58,233 bases of DNA from AC-9 sp051984395 (GTDB lineage Bacteria; Actinomycetota; Acidimicrobiia; Acidimicrobiales; AC-9). Both the position numbers and the translations under genes were made by a program. Location: NCBI GenBank assembly GCA_051984395.1, contig JBPYEZ010000063.1:1-58233 (forward strand), given 5' to 3'. Below the pieces are notes generated by a model, which ran no database searches, had not been told where the DNA came from, and worked only from the letters and a program-made list of their open reading frames with translations. Positions 25,495 through 33,403 of this stretch are shown here, piece by piece. Each line of letters starts with the position of its first letter. Within the stretch, counting starts at the first letter, position 1.

Positions 25495-25568
25495 GGGGAC
25501 GTAGCCCAACCGGCAGAGGCGGGGCGCTTAAAACGCCCGTAGTGAGGGTTCGACTCCCTCCGTCCCCA
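25495..25568 (+). tRNA. tRNA with anticodon UAA (tRNA-Leu by codon), short variable arm
   Basis: A 74-base cloverleaf can be drawn by hand. The acceptor stem is GGGGACG/CGTCCCC with discriminator A. The D stem is GCC/GGC with an 11-base loop. The anticodon stem is GGGCG/CGCCC with loop CTTAAAA (U33, anticodon UAA), the variable loop GTAGT, and the T arm GAGGG-TTCGACT-CCCTC. All stems are perfectly paired. CCA is not encoded. The anticodon reads UUA, a leucine codon, yet bacterial tRNA-Leu normally has a long variable arm of over ten bases and this one has five. The leucine assignment therefore rests on the anticodon and A73 only. A minus-strand frame across it is an artefact. Confidence 0.85.
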
Positions 25569-25606
25569 CTCCGGACGCTTCGCGGCCGGGTGGGGATATC
25601 GGCTGC

Positions 25607-26203
25607 TCAGGCAGGTCGTCTCGCTCCATCCGCGCCGTCGCTGTCCGTGAAGGCGACGTCGGCAGCCGCCAGCTCGCCCCGGACCGTCGCCGTGGTGGCG
25701 GGCGAGACGCCGGCGCAGAGATCCTCGAGCACGGTCGTCCGGAAACCGGCGTGCACGGCGTCCCAGGCGGTGGCGGCCACGCAGTAGTCGCTGGTGAGGC
25801 CGACGATGTGGACATCGTCGATCGCCCGCCCGCGCAGCCACGTCTCCAGGTAGGTGCCCTCGGCATCGGTGCCCTCGAAGCCCGAGTAGGCGGCCCGGAA
25901 GCGACCCTTGGTAAAGATCGCATCGGGGTCGCAGTGCAGGTCAGGGTGGAACTCTGCTCCCGGCGTACCGATCACGCAGTGGGGTGGCCAGGTGTTGAGG
26001 TAGTCGGGCTGATCGGTGAAGTGGTGCCACGGAGCCTCGTGTGCGTCCTTGGTGGCGACCACGGCGGCGTAGAGGTCCCGATGGGCGCCGACCCACGTCG
26101 TGATGCGCCGGGCGACGTCGTCGCCTCCTTCGACCGCCAGCGATCCCCCGGGGCAGAAATCCAGCTGCACGTCGGTCACGACGAGGGCCGTCGACCTGGA
26201 CAC
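25607..26203 (-). CDS. pncA: Nicotinamidase / isochorismatase family hydrolase
   Basis: Hydrolyses nicotinamide to nicotinate for NAD salvage, 198 aa. Catalytic Asp is in VVTDVQLDFCPGGSLAV. Metal ligands are in KDAHEAPWHHF. TKGRFRAAYSGFEG holds the Lys. The nucleophilic Cys is in VGLTSDYCVAATAWDA. CPGGSLAV is characteristic of PncA rather than other cysteine hydrolases of the fold. The start GTG 26203 is supported by GAGGAGG 7 bases upstream, one of the few strong ribosome-binding sites in the window. The first 24 residues of the coding strand match the family start. Confidence 0.88.
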   Translation of the reverse strand: MSRSTALVVTDVQLDFCPGGSLAVEGGDDVARRITTWVGAHRDLYAAVVATKDAHEAPWHHFTDQPDYLNTWPPHCVIGTPGAEFHPDLHCDPDAIFTKGRFRAAYSGFEGTDAEGTYLETWLRGRAIDDVHIVGLTSDYCVAATAWDAVHAGFRTTVLEDLCAGVSPATTATVRGELAAADVAFTDSDGADGARRPA

Positions 26204-26345
26204 CGTGCCACCTCCTCACGGCCGCTTCCTGGTCAGCAGCTTACGAGGCGCCGGGGAGACCACTGCGCCCCGGCGTGGTCCGTCACCAGTGACGATCCCC
26301 CCGGAATCTTGCGACGTCGTTTCCCCGCCGCCCCCGAGGGAGGGG

Positions 26346-26351
26346 TACGGT
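26346..26351 (+). promoter_or_regulatory. -10 box (TACGGT), leaderless
   Basis: TACGGT lies 9 bases before ATG 26361 and supports this start rather than upstream in-frame codons. Confidence 0.5.
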
Positions 26352-26360
26352 CTGCTCGCC

Positions 26361-27161
26361 ATGGCCAGCATGGACGACATCACGGCCGACCTGACGGCGG
26401 AGCAGGACGATCTGGACGCGCTGGTCGGGTCCCTCGACGACCGGGACTGGATCCGTCCGACGCCCGCCGAGGGCTGGAACGTGAGGGACCAGATCGGTCA
26501 CCTCAACTACTTCGATGCCGCCGCCACGACGGCGCTCGTGGCACCGGAACGGTTCCGGGCGGAGGTCGAGTCCGCCCTGGCCCAGGGCGCCGACTTCACC
26601 GCCCACCACCTCGATCGGGCGCGCGCCATGTCCACCGCGGAGCTGCTCGAGGCGTGGCGAGGGGGACGCAGGGACCTGCTGGCGGCGGTGGCCGCCGCCG
26701 ATCCCGCCGTCAGGGTTGCCTGGTACGGGCCGCCGATGAGCCTGGCGTCGTTCGCCAGCGCCCGGCTCATGGAGGCCTGGGCTCACGGCCAGGACGTGGC
26801 CGACGGCATCGGGGCCGACCGGGTGCCGACGGATCGCCTGCGCCACGTCGCCCACATCGGGGTGCGATCGCGTCCGTTCAGCTACACGGTGCGCGGTCGC
26901 CAGCCACCGGCCGAGCCGGTCAGCGTCGAGCTGGTGGGTCCTTCTGGTGACCGGTGGACCTGGGAGGCAGACGGGTCGGACGACGTGGTACGGGGGTCGG
27001 CGCTCGGCTTCTGCCTCGTCGTGACCCAGCGCCGCCACGTCGACGACACCGACGTGGCTGCCGAGGGGCCGATGGCCCGGGAGTGGATGGCGCTCGCCCA
27101 GGCCTTCGCTGGCCCGCCCGGGCCCGGTCGTCGTCCGGGCCAGTTCACCCGCCTCGGCTGA
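26361..27161 (+). CDS. DinB/MDMPI-like metal-binding protein (TIGR03084 type)
   Basis: Four-helix DinB-fold protein related to mycothiol-dependent maleylpyruvate isomerase, 266 aa. The metal-binding His residues fit VRDQIGHLNYFDAAAT and RLMEAWAHGQDVADGI. The C-terminal part (from about 175) is the beta-rich domain of TIGR03084-type proteins (FSYTVRGRQPPAEPVSVEL). These proteins are presumed thiol-dependent transferases using mycothiol; the substrate is unknown. The start follows the -10 box at 26346. The frame is open upstream to 26100, but that part is a shadow of the divergent nicotinamidase. Confidence 0.8.
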   Translation: MASMDDITADLTAEQDDLDALVGSLDDRDWIRPTPAEGWNVRDQIGHLNYFDAAATTALVAPERFRAEVESALAQGADFTAHHLDRARAMSTAELLEAWRGGRRDLLAAVAAADPAVRVAWYGPPMSLASFASARLMEAWAHGQDVADGIGADRVPTDRLRHVAHIGVRSRPFSYTVRGRQPPAEPVSVELVGPSGDRWTWEADGSDDVVRGSALGFCLVVTQRRHVDDTDVAAEGPMAREWMALAQAFAGPPGPGRRPGQFTRLG

Positions 27162-27179
27162 GGGCCGTCGAGCCGGCGA

Positions 27180-28001
27180 TCAGGTGGCGGCCGGCACCTC
27201 GGCGCTCGGCCCGGGCTCGGGCACAGCGCCTTCTGGGCGCGCCGCGTCCTCGCGGCGCCGCCGTCGCCAGAGGACGGCCACGGCGACGAACCCGGCGGCG
27301 CTGAGGATCAACGACACGACCTCGACCGCGTCCCACAAGTGCGGAACGGCGAGCCAGAAGTACTCGTCGGTGAACCGGGTGAGCGACCACAGGGCGACCG
27401 CCGACGCCACCAGCAGCCCCACGGGCCGCCCCCGCGTCCAACGCTCCAAGAGGAGCAGGATCCCGAGGATGGCGAAGCACTCGAGTGACTGGAAGACCGG
27501 TACGGGGATGCGCTTGCCCACCTGCCCGGCGTACTCCAGCCCGTACCAGGCGTTGGTGGGATGGCCACCGCCATTGACCATCAGCTGGGGGCCCAGGAGC
27601 CGACCGACTCCCCAGGCGGCCACGAGCACCGGCGCCACCAGGTCGAGGGCCCTGCTGGTGGGGAGCTCGGGGCAGCGACGCCGGGCCAGCACGATGGCGA
27701 CGGGAACGGCGAAGAGGAGACCCCCGAACGACGACAGCCCGCCGTGCCAGATGGCCAGGATGTCGCCCGGGTTGTCGGCGTAATAGCTGATGTTGGCGAT
27801 CACGTGCACGACCCGGGCCCCGACGATGGAGGACACCACGACCCAGAGGAAGATCCCGCTGGCCCACCGCCATGGGTAGCCGTTCTTGCGCAGGCGGTGC
27901 TCGAAGTAGCGCAGCGAGAACCAGAAGGTGAGCGCCAGCCCGATCCCATAGGTGTGGATCTGGAGCGATCCGATGTGGAAGTCGACAGGGATTGGCTTCA
28001 A
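27180..28001 (-). CDS. lgt: Prolipoprotein diacylglyceryl transferase (divergent)
   Basis: Integral membrane enzyme that moves diacylglycerol to the lipobox Cys of prolipoproteins; the window has clients, such as the SurA-like lipoprotein. About seven hydrophobic segments are seen in 273 aa. Lgt landmarks: YGIGLALTFWFSLRYFEHRL, IVGARVVHVI, the essential His in WHGGLSSFGGL, and VPVFQSLE in place of HPTQLYE. The usual GRxGNFxNxE signature is replaced by GRLLGPQLMVNGGG, so this is a divergent member. A charged tail follows the last segment. TTG 28001 is chosen because GGAG lies 7 bases upstream and the protein begins LKPIPVDFHIG; GTG 28031 is an alternative. Confidence 0.78.
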   Translation of the reverse strand: MKPIPVDFHIGSLQIHTYGIGLALTFWFSLRYFEHRLRKNGYPWRWASGIFLWVVVSSIVGARVVHVIANISYYADNPGDILAIWHGGLSSFGGLLFAVPVAIVLARRRCPELPTSRALDLVAPVLVAAWGVGRLLGPQLMVNGGGHPTNAWYGLEYAGQVGKRIPVPVFQSLECFAILGILLLLERWTRGRPVGLLVASAVALWSLTRFTDEYFWLAVPHLWDAVEVVSLILSAAGFVAVAVLWRRRRREDAARPEGAVPEPGPSAEVPAAT

Positions 28002-28073
28002 TGCGGCTCTCCGGGCGACCGATTGGGGCACCCTCAGTATGCACCTCCCGACGAGAGCTACGGACCGCAGCGC

Positions 28074-28094
28074 TCCAGGGATGCCACCCCTGGA
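28074..28094. promoter_or_regulatory. Inverted repeat between lgt and the radical SAM gene
   Basis: TCCAGGG and CCCTGGA form a perfect 7-bp inverted repeat around a 7-base spacer. It ends 20 bases before the -10 box of the radical SAM gene, at the -35 position, in a divergent intergenic region. It could be an operator or a hairpin. Confidence 0.35.
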
Positions 28095-28114
28095 TTCCCG
28101 AACACACGTTCGAC

Positions 28115-28120
28115 TAGGAT
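28115..28120 (+). promoter_or_regulatory. -10 box (TAGGAT) of the radical SAM gene, leaderless
   Basis: TAGGAT lies 6 bases before GTG 28127. Confidence 0.55.
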
Positions 28121-28126
28121 CCGACC

Positions 28127-30238
28127 GTGACCGATGGCCCCGGTGTGCCGGTGCGACTCCGCTGGCGGCTGGCGGAGGACGACGGCGGACAGCCGGCGCT
28201 CTTCGGCGACGACGAGCTGTTGGACCGGCACGTGGGCAAGGGGGAGTTCCGGGGCCTGGAGTTCCTCCACGTGAACGCACGCCGGGTGATCAACGAGGTC
28301 CCCGCCGCGTCGCGCATGCCCTTCCGCTACACCATCAACGCCTACCGGGGATGCAGCCATGCCTGTCCGTACTGCGTCGGAGGGGAGACGCCGATCCTCA
28401 TGTCCGACGGGCGTACCCGACCGATCGCCGATCTGCGGGCCGGGGATCTGGTCTACGGCACCAAGCGGGAGGGCAGATATCGCCGCTACGTGACGACACC
28501 CGTGCTCGCCCACTGGTCGACCCGCAAGCCGGCATACCAGGTCGTGCTGGAGGACGGCACCGAGCTCGTAACCAGTGGCGACCACCGGTTATTGACGCAG
28601 CGTGGCTGGAAGCACGTGACCGGCACCCAGAACGGTCGTCTCCGCCGCCCGCACCTGACGCTCAACGACAGGATGGTCGGGACGGGTCGGTTCGCGGCCC
28701 CACCTGAGCACACTCCTGACTACCAGCGAGGGTATCTGTGCGGGCTGATCCGAGGCGATGGCAACCTCAAGACCTACACCTACGAGCGGCCCGGTCGAAC
28801 GAACGGTGACGTGTACCGCTTCCGCCTCGCTCTCACTGATCCCGAGGCGCTTCGGCGCGCCGAGCGCTATCTACTCGACAGGGGAGTTGCCACCCGCTCG
28901 TTCGTGTTCACGGAGGCGGTGGGCGCCCATCGGGCGAGTCACGGCATCCGGACTCAGGCCCGCCTGGCCGTCGCCGCCATTCAGCAAGCGGTCGCCTGGC
29001 CGGCTGTGCCTTCGTCGGACTGGTGTAAAGGGTTTCTGGGGGGGATCTTCGACGCAGAGGGCTCGTACAGCGGCTGCATCCGCATCTCCAACACCGACGA
29101 GGCGATCATCGGACGGACGACGGCGTGTCTGACAGGCCTCGGGTTCGACACGACGGTCGACATGGGCAAACGGCCGCGGGTGAAGTACGTCAGGATTCGT
29201 GGCGGCCTTCGGGAGAATCTGCGCTTCTTTCATACCGTCGACCCGGTCATCACGAGGAAGCGCGTCATCGAGGGAACCGCCCTGAAGAACCGCGCCCCCC
29301 TGAGGGTGGTGTCGGTTCAGGCGCTCGGCGACGAGCTCCCGATGTTCGACATCACGACCGGAACAGGTGACTTCATCGCAAATGGGGTCGTCAGCCACAA
29401 CTGCTTCGCTCGCCCGACCCACGAGTACCTGGGGCTGAACATCGGGGAGGACTTCGACCGGCGGATCGTCGTCAAGGTGAACGCCGTCGAGCGGGTCCGG
29501 GCCGAGCTGGCAGACCACAGGTGGCGAGGAGAGCCCATCGCCATGGGCACCAATACCGACCCCTACCAGCGGGCCGAGGGCAAGTACCGGCTGACGCGCG
29601 GGATCGTCGACGCGCTGGTTGCCGCGGGCAATCCCTTCTCGATCCTCACCAAGTCGACCCTCGTGCTGGGCGACCTCGACCGCCTGGCCGAGGGCGCGAC
29701 GCGAACCAGCGTGAGGGCCAACCTGTCGATCGGCACCCTCGAGGAGTCGGTGTGGCGGACGAGCGAGCCGGGCACACCGCATCCTCGCCAGCGGGTCGCG
29801 GCCGTGGCCCGGCTCAACGAGGCCGGCGTCCCGTGCGGAGTCCTGATCGCGCCGGTGCTGCCCGGTCTCTCTGACCATCCCGACCAGCTGGAGGAGGTCG
29901 TGGACGCGTGCGTCGAGGCGGGCGCCGTCTCGATCTCGACGAATGTCCTTCACCTGCGCCCCGGCGTGCGGCAGCACTACCTGAGCTGGTTGGAGCGGAC
30001 CTATCCGGATCTGCTCGACTCCTATCTGCGCCGCTACCGGGGGAGTGCGTATCTTCCGAGCGCCGAGCAGCGCCAGCTCAGCGGCCTCGTCACCCGCCTG
30101 GTCGACGCCGCCCGGGCCCGTCGGGGCGGCGGCACCCGGTCCCGCAGGACCGATCGGGCGCTCACCCCGAGGGAGTCCCCGCCGAGCCGACCGCGAGCGG
30201 GCGCCCCGCCGCCGGCCCAGCTCGATCTTGGCCTGTGA
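28127..30238 (+). CDS. Rv2578c-type radical SAM protein interrupted by an intein
   Basis: Precursor of 703 aa. Exteins (residues 1-82 and 426-703, 360 aa after splicing) form a radical SAM protein of the Rv2578c family: YTINAYRGCSHACPY before the intein and CFARPTHEYLGLNIGEDF after it, then MGTNTDPYQRAEGKY, TKSTLVLGDLDRL and RANLSIGTLEESVW. The cluster motif is CSHACPYC, whose third Cys is the first residue after the intein (Cys426). Without splicing Cys83 of the intein fills that place but the following extein is displaced. The substrate is unknown. The C-terminus is Arg/Pro-rich. I recall intein-containing members of this family being named in databases, so the arrangement is not unique. 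Confidence 0.9.
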   Translation: MTDGPGVPVRLRWRLAEDDGGQPALFGDDELLDRHVGKGEFRGLEFLHVNARRVINEVPAASRMPFRYTINAYRGCSHACPYCVGGETPILMSDGRTRPIADLRAGDLVYGTKREGRYRRYVTTPVLAHWSTRKPAYQVVLEDGTELVTSGDHRLLTQRGWKHVTGTQNGRLRRPHLTLNDRMVGTGRFAAPPEHTPDYQRGYLCGLIRGDGNLKTYTYERPGRTNGDVYRFRLALTDPEALRRAERYLLDRGVATRSFVFTEAVGAHRASHGIRTQARLAVAAIQQAVAWPAVPSSDWCKGFLGGIFDAEGSYSGCIRISNTDEAIIGRTTACLTGLGFDTTVDMGKRPRVKYVRIRGGLRENLRFFHTVDPVITRKRVIEGTALKNRAPLRVVSVQALGDELPMFDITTGTGDFIANGVVSHNCFARPTHEYLGLNIGEDFDRRIVVKVNAVERVRAELADHRWRGEPIAMGTNTDPYQRAEGKYRLTRGIVDALVAAGNPFSILTKSTLVLGDLDRLAEGATRTSVRANLSIGTLEESVWRTSEPGTPHPRQRVAAVARLNEAGVPCGVLIAPVLPGLSDHPDQLEEVVDACVEAGAVSISTNVLHLRPGVRQHYLSWLERTYPDLLDSYLRRYRGSAYLPSAEQRQLSGLVTRLVDAARARRGGGTRSRRTDRALTPRESPPSRPRAGAPPPAQLDLGL
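28373..29401 (+). mobile_element. Intein with LAGLIDADG homing endonuclease
   Basis: The 343-residue intein spans residues 83-425 of the host protein. Block A is CVGGETPILMSDG; block B is ELVTSGDHRLLTQ (TxxH type). Block F is LPMFDITTGTGDFIANG and block G VVSHN, followed by Cys+1. The first residue (Cys), penultimate His, last Asn and Cys+1 needed for class 1 splicing are all present. Two endonuclease motifs are seen, LCGLIRGDG (204-212) and LGGIFDAEG (304-312), each with its acidic residue, so the homing function may be intact. The segment holds the only in-frame TTA codon I noticed (28589-28591) and looks slightly less GC-rich than its host. Confidence 0.93.
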
Positions 30239-30242
30239 CCGT

Positions 30243-31256
30243 CTAGAGCAGTGGCGTCAGCCTGCCGTCGCAGGGGCAGGCGGCATCGCCGAGATGGGCG
30301 ACGCCGTACAGGTCCTCCACCGTGGCCAGCATGCCAGCGTGGTCGACCGGCTGGGTCCACCGCAGCGCGCCAGGCGCCCCCTGGGCGACGACTATGGTGG
30401 CGATACGACCGCCGCGAGCACCGTTGCAACACGATGCACCGGAGGTGCCCTCGTCAAACGTCACGATCACGACCCCGTGGTCCCTGAACCAGCTGGATCC
30501 CAGCACCGGCTCCAGGTTCTTGGCCAACCAGGCGTCCATGATCGCTGTGGAGCAGTCGTGCCCGTCGTCGCAGAGGTCAGGTGTGACCCAGAGGAACGGT
30601 GGGGCGGCTCCGCTGGTGAGATCCCCGGACAGCTCGTTGTAGGGGACGACCCGTTGACAGAGCGCGGGATTGTCGGCCAGGTGCGAGACGTACATGAACG
30701 GATCGTGCTTCTTGGCGTAGGTGCCGTAGGAGACGCCGCGAAAGCACGGCATCGGCATGGCCTCCATGTAGGCCTTCCAACCGATCCCCTTGGCGCCGAG
30801 CTGGTCGACGAGCGTCGAGCCCTCCGTCCGACAGTCGCCGCAGTCCGAGTCGATGCCAAAGGTCGTGCCCGCCAGCAGCTCCAGGTAGTTGGGAAGGCTG
30901 GGATGGGTCGTGGCGAAGGCGTCCTCGGCCGTGCCGAAGCGTCTGGCCAGACCGTTCAGATAGGGCGCCTGGGGGTCGCCGATCACCGAGCTCCGCTCCC
31001 GGTTCTCGAGGACCACGACCATCACGTGGGCGACACCCGCCGGTGTGGCGGTGGACGTCGGGGTGGGCGTCGCTGGCGCGGCGCCGGGGCGGACCGCAGC
31101 GTGTCCAGCGGTGCCGCCACAGGCGGCAGCGACCACCGCCACGCCAATGGCCAGCCAATTTCCACGCCGGCCTCGTCGGCGAGCGATGGAGCTCGGTCGT
31201 GCCCATCGGCCCTGATGGCGCGGCATGACCCATCCTCGCAGCCGATCTTTCGCCAT
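30243..31256 (-). CDS. Secreted phosphoesterase (phospholipase C / acid phosphatase-like) lipoprotein
   Basis: Alkaline-phosphatase-superfamily phosphoesterase with an export signal, 337 aa. Arg-rich n-region, hydrophobic stretch WLAIGVAVVAAAC and a lipobox-like AAAC suggest a lipoprotein or exported protein. The catalytic core has HVMVVVLENRERSSV, ATTHPSLPNYLELLAGTTF, PDLCDDGHDCS and VIVTFDEGTSG, with WTQPVDHAGMLATVEDLYG close to the end. Phosphate-containing substrates outside the cell are likely. The start ATG 31256 has AGGAG 6 bases upstream; ATG 31226 with GAGG upstream is also possible. The end lies 4 bases from the convergent radical SAM gene. Confidence 0.8.
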   Translation of the reverse strand: MAKDRLRGWVMPRHQGRWARPSSIARRRGRRGNWLAIGVAVVAAACGGTAGHAAVRPGAAPATPTPTSTATPAGVAHVMVVVLENRERSSVIGDPQAPYLNGLARRFGTAEDAFATTHPSLPNYLELLAGTTFGIDSDCGDCRTEGSTLVDQLGAKGIGWKAYMEAMPMPCFRGVSYGTYAKKHDPFMYVSHLADNPALCQRVVPYNELSGDLTSGAAPPFLWVTPDLCDDGHDCSTAIMDAWLAKNLEPVLGSSWFRDHGVVIVTFDEGTSGASCCNGARGGRIATIVVAQGAPGALRWTQPVDHAGMLATVEDLYGVAHLGDAACPCDGRLTPLL

Positions 31257-31261
31257 ACTTT
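31256..31261 (+). promoter_or_regulatory. -10 box (TACTTT) of the phosphodiester glycosidase gene, leaderless
   Basis: TACTTT lies 6 bases before GTG 31268 on the plus strand and overlaps the start of the divergent gene. Confidence 0.45.
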
Positions 31262-31267
31262 TCTCCT

Positions 31268-32605
31268 GTGGCGTCCGAGGACCTAGATACCCGACCCGAC
31301 CTGCGCGCCGACACGCCGTCGCCGCCGGGTCCTCCTCCCGTGGTCCCGCCGCCGCGCGAGCGCCGCCGCGGTCGCCACCGCCGCCGGCCGCGGCTCTGGA
31401 ACGGCGTCTCGACCCGGGGGCGGGCGATTCGGGGCGCCTTGGCCGCCCTGTTGCTGCTCGTCATCACCTGGTTCGGCTGGTCCTTCGGCCACGCCCTGAC
31501 CGTTCCCGGCGGCGCCAGCCTCGGCGCCAACGCCACCGAGTGGGTGCGGGACCACGGGGGCGCCAGCATCGTGCGCTGGGTCGAGCGGGAGTGGTACCTG
31601 CACCACCAGCCCCCGAAGGGCGGCCGCCCGGCGCCGGGCCTCATCCCCTCCGCTGGCTCAGGGACGAAGGCGCCGACCAGCAAGGGTCCCCCGCACCTGC
31701 CACCGCCGGCACCGGTCGTGCCGTTGGCCAGCCCGCCCCTGCCCGGCGAGGGGGACTGGCATCCCATCGGGCGTCCGGTCGGCGGGCTGACGGCCGCGTA
31801 CGCCGCCTACGTCCGCCCCGACCCCGTCCACACCAGCCTCGTCACCGGCGTGGCGTGGATGGACACGGACCTGCTCCGGGCGAAGCTCTACTCGGGATCG
31901 GAGGTTCCTGGCGGCACCTGGCCCACCATGACCCCCGTCGCCCCCGACCTGCGTCCCGCCATGGTGGGCGTCTTCAACTCGGGATTCCGCCTGCAGGACT
32001 CACGCGGCGGTTACTACACCGACGGCCGGCTGGCCAAGCCTCTGGTCGACGGCGCCGCCTCCCTGGTGATCCGGACCGACGGCGTGCCGACGGTCGCCAA
32101 ATGGGGCAGAGATGCCGTGATGGGTCCCGACATCGCCTCGGTCCGCCAGAACCTGGCCCTCATCGTGGACGACGGCACCCCTGTGCCGGGTCTCCAGAGC
32201 GACTCCAACATCGCGTGGGGTGCCACCTTCGGAAACGCCGTCCTCGCCTGGCGTTCGGGCGTTGGCGTCACGGCCAACGGAGGCCTGGTGTACGCCGGAG
32301 GCCCCGGGCTCAGCGTGTACACGCTGGCCCAGGTCCTGGCCCACGCCGGGGCGGTGCGGGCCATGGAGCTGGACATCAACAGCGCCTGGGTGAACTACAT
32401 CTCCTACGCCCAGGCGCCCGGCCTCCCGGCGGCGCCAGAGAACGGCACCAAGCTGCTCCCCGGCATGCAGTGGACGACGGCGCACAGCTTCGACGCCAGC
32501 ACCCGCGACTCGGTCGTCATGTCGGCGACGCCGGGAGCGGATGCGCTGGCCAACCGGCCCACTCCCACGACGGCCACACCGACGACACGACCCGCACATA
32601 GGTGA
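31268..32605 (+). CDS. Membrane-anchored phosphodiester glycosidase (NAGPA/DUF2233-like)
   Basis: Type II membrane protein, 445 aa. A Pro/Arg-rich cytoplasmic part (1-55) precedes one membrane segment (GALAALLLLVITWFGWSFGH, about 56-75). A linker rich in Pro and Gly follows. The C-terminal 250 residues match the NAGPA-type fold: MVGVFNSGFRLQDSRGGYY, LVIRTDGVPTVAKWG, VRQNLALIVDDG and AMELDINSAWVNYISY. Relatives cleave N-acetylglucosamine phosphodiesters; in bacteria they are linked to cell-envelope polymers. The substrate here is not known. Its stop overlaps the SDR start by 4 bases (GTGA). Confidence 0.78.
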   Translation: MASEDLDTRPDLRADTPSPPGPPPVVPPPRERRRGRHRRRPRLWNGVSTRGRAIRGALAALLLLVITWFGWSFGHALTVPGGASLGANATEWVRDHGGASIVRWVEREWYLHHQPPKGGRPAPGLIPSAGSGTKAPTSKGPPHLPPPAPVVPLASPPLPGEGDWHPIGRPVGGLTAAYAAYVRPDPVHTSLVTGVAWMDTDLLRAKLYSGSEVPGGTWPTMTPVAPDLRPAMVGVFNSGFRLQDSRGGYYTDGRLAKPLVDGAASLVIRTDGVPTVAKWGRDAVMGPDIASVRQNLALIVDDGTPVPGLQSDSNIAWGATFGNAVLAWRSGVGVTANGGLVYAGGPGLSVYTLAQVLAHAGAVRAMELDINSAWVNYISYAQAPGLPAAPENGTKLLPGMQWTTAHSFDASTRDSVVMSATPGADALANRPTPTTATPTTRPAHR

Positions 32606-33378
32606 GCGAGCCCACGCTCGCGCCGCTCGACAGGTTCCGCCTCGACGGGCGGGTCGTCCTCCTCACGGGAGCATCCAGCGGGATCGGGGAGCACCTGGCC
32701 CGTGTCCTGCACGGCGCCGGCGCCGAGCTGGTGCTGGCGGCGCGACGAGCTGATCGCCTCGAGGTCCTGGCGGACGAGCTCGGTGGCGCCCTGGCGGTTC
32801 CCTGTGACGTGGGTCGGGACGAGGACCTGGCCCGCCTCGTCGAACTGGCCCTCGACCGCCACGACCGCATCGACGTGCTGGTGAACAACGCCGGTACCGC
32901 CGACCCGATGCCGGCCGAGGAGGAGCCCGCCGAGCGCTTTCGGGAGGTGCTGACGGTCAATCTCTCCGCTGCCTTCGTCCTCACCCAGCTCGTGGGGCGT
33001 CAGATGCTCGAACGGGCCAGCGGCGTGGTGGTCAACGTGGCCTCGGTGCTCGGGCTGGTGGGGTCGGGCCAGATTCCTCAGGCCGGCTACGTCGCCAGCA
33101 AGGGGGGCCTGGTGAACCTCACCCGGGAGCTGGCTGCCCAGTGGGCCCGTCGAGGCGTGCGCGTGAACGCGCTGGCGCCGGGATGGTTCCGTACTGAGAT
33201 GACCGAGATGATGTTCGCCGACGAGGGTGGTCGGCGATGGATCAGGCGCAAGACCCCGATGGGCCGGGCCGGCGACCTGCACGAGCTCGACGGCGCCCTG
33301 CTCTTCCTGGCCAGCGACGCCAGCAGCTACGTCACCGGCCAGGTGCTCACCGTCGACGGGGGATGGACCGCCATCTGA
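32602..33378 (+). CDS. Short-chain dehydrogenase/reductase
   Basis: Classical SDR oxidoreductase, 258 aa. It has the NAD(P)-binding TGASSGIGEHLARVL (about 22-36), VNNAGTADP, the catalytic Ser region VNVASVLGLVGSG, and the active-site YVASKGGLVNL (YxxxK). The end FLASDASSYVTGQVLTVDGG is typical of the FabG-like group. An Arg or Asp discriminating NADPH from NADH lies in LVLAARRADRLEVL (ARR favours NADPH). The substrate is unknown. Translation is coupled to the upstream glycosidase by a 4-base overlap. Confidence 0.88.
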   Translation: MSEPTLAPLDRFRLDGRVVLLTGASSGIGEHLARVLHGAGAELVLAARRADRLEVLADELGGALAVPCDVGRDEDLARLVELALDRHDRIDVLVNNAGTADPMPAEEEPAERFREVLTVNLSAAFVLTQLVGRQMLERASGVVVNVASVLGLVGSGQIPQAGYVASKGGLVNLTRELAAQWARRGVRVNALAPGWFRTEMTEMMFADEGGRRWIRRKTPMGRAGDLHELDGALLFLASDASSYVTGQVLTVDGGWTAI

Positions 33379-33403
33379 GGCGCGGCGTGGTCGGCGGTGT
33401 CCG

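Noticed and set aside
25495..25568. tRNA as a suppressor of the stop codon UAA
   Set aside because: The anticodon is UAA (reading UUA); a suppressor of UAA would need anticodon UUA, and the loop with U33 fixes the register.
25473..25923. Minus-strand ORFs crossing the tRNA
   Set aside because: They read through the antisense of a well-folded tRNA and the nicotinamidase gene in another frame; this is a common annotation artefact.
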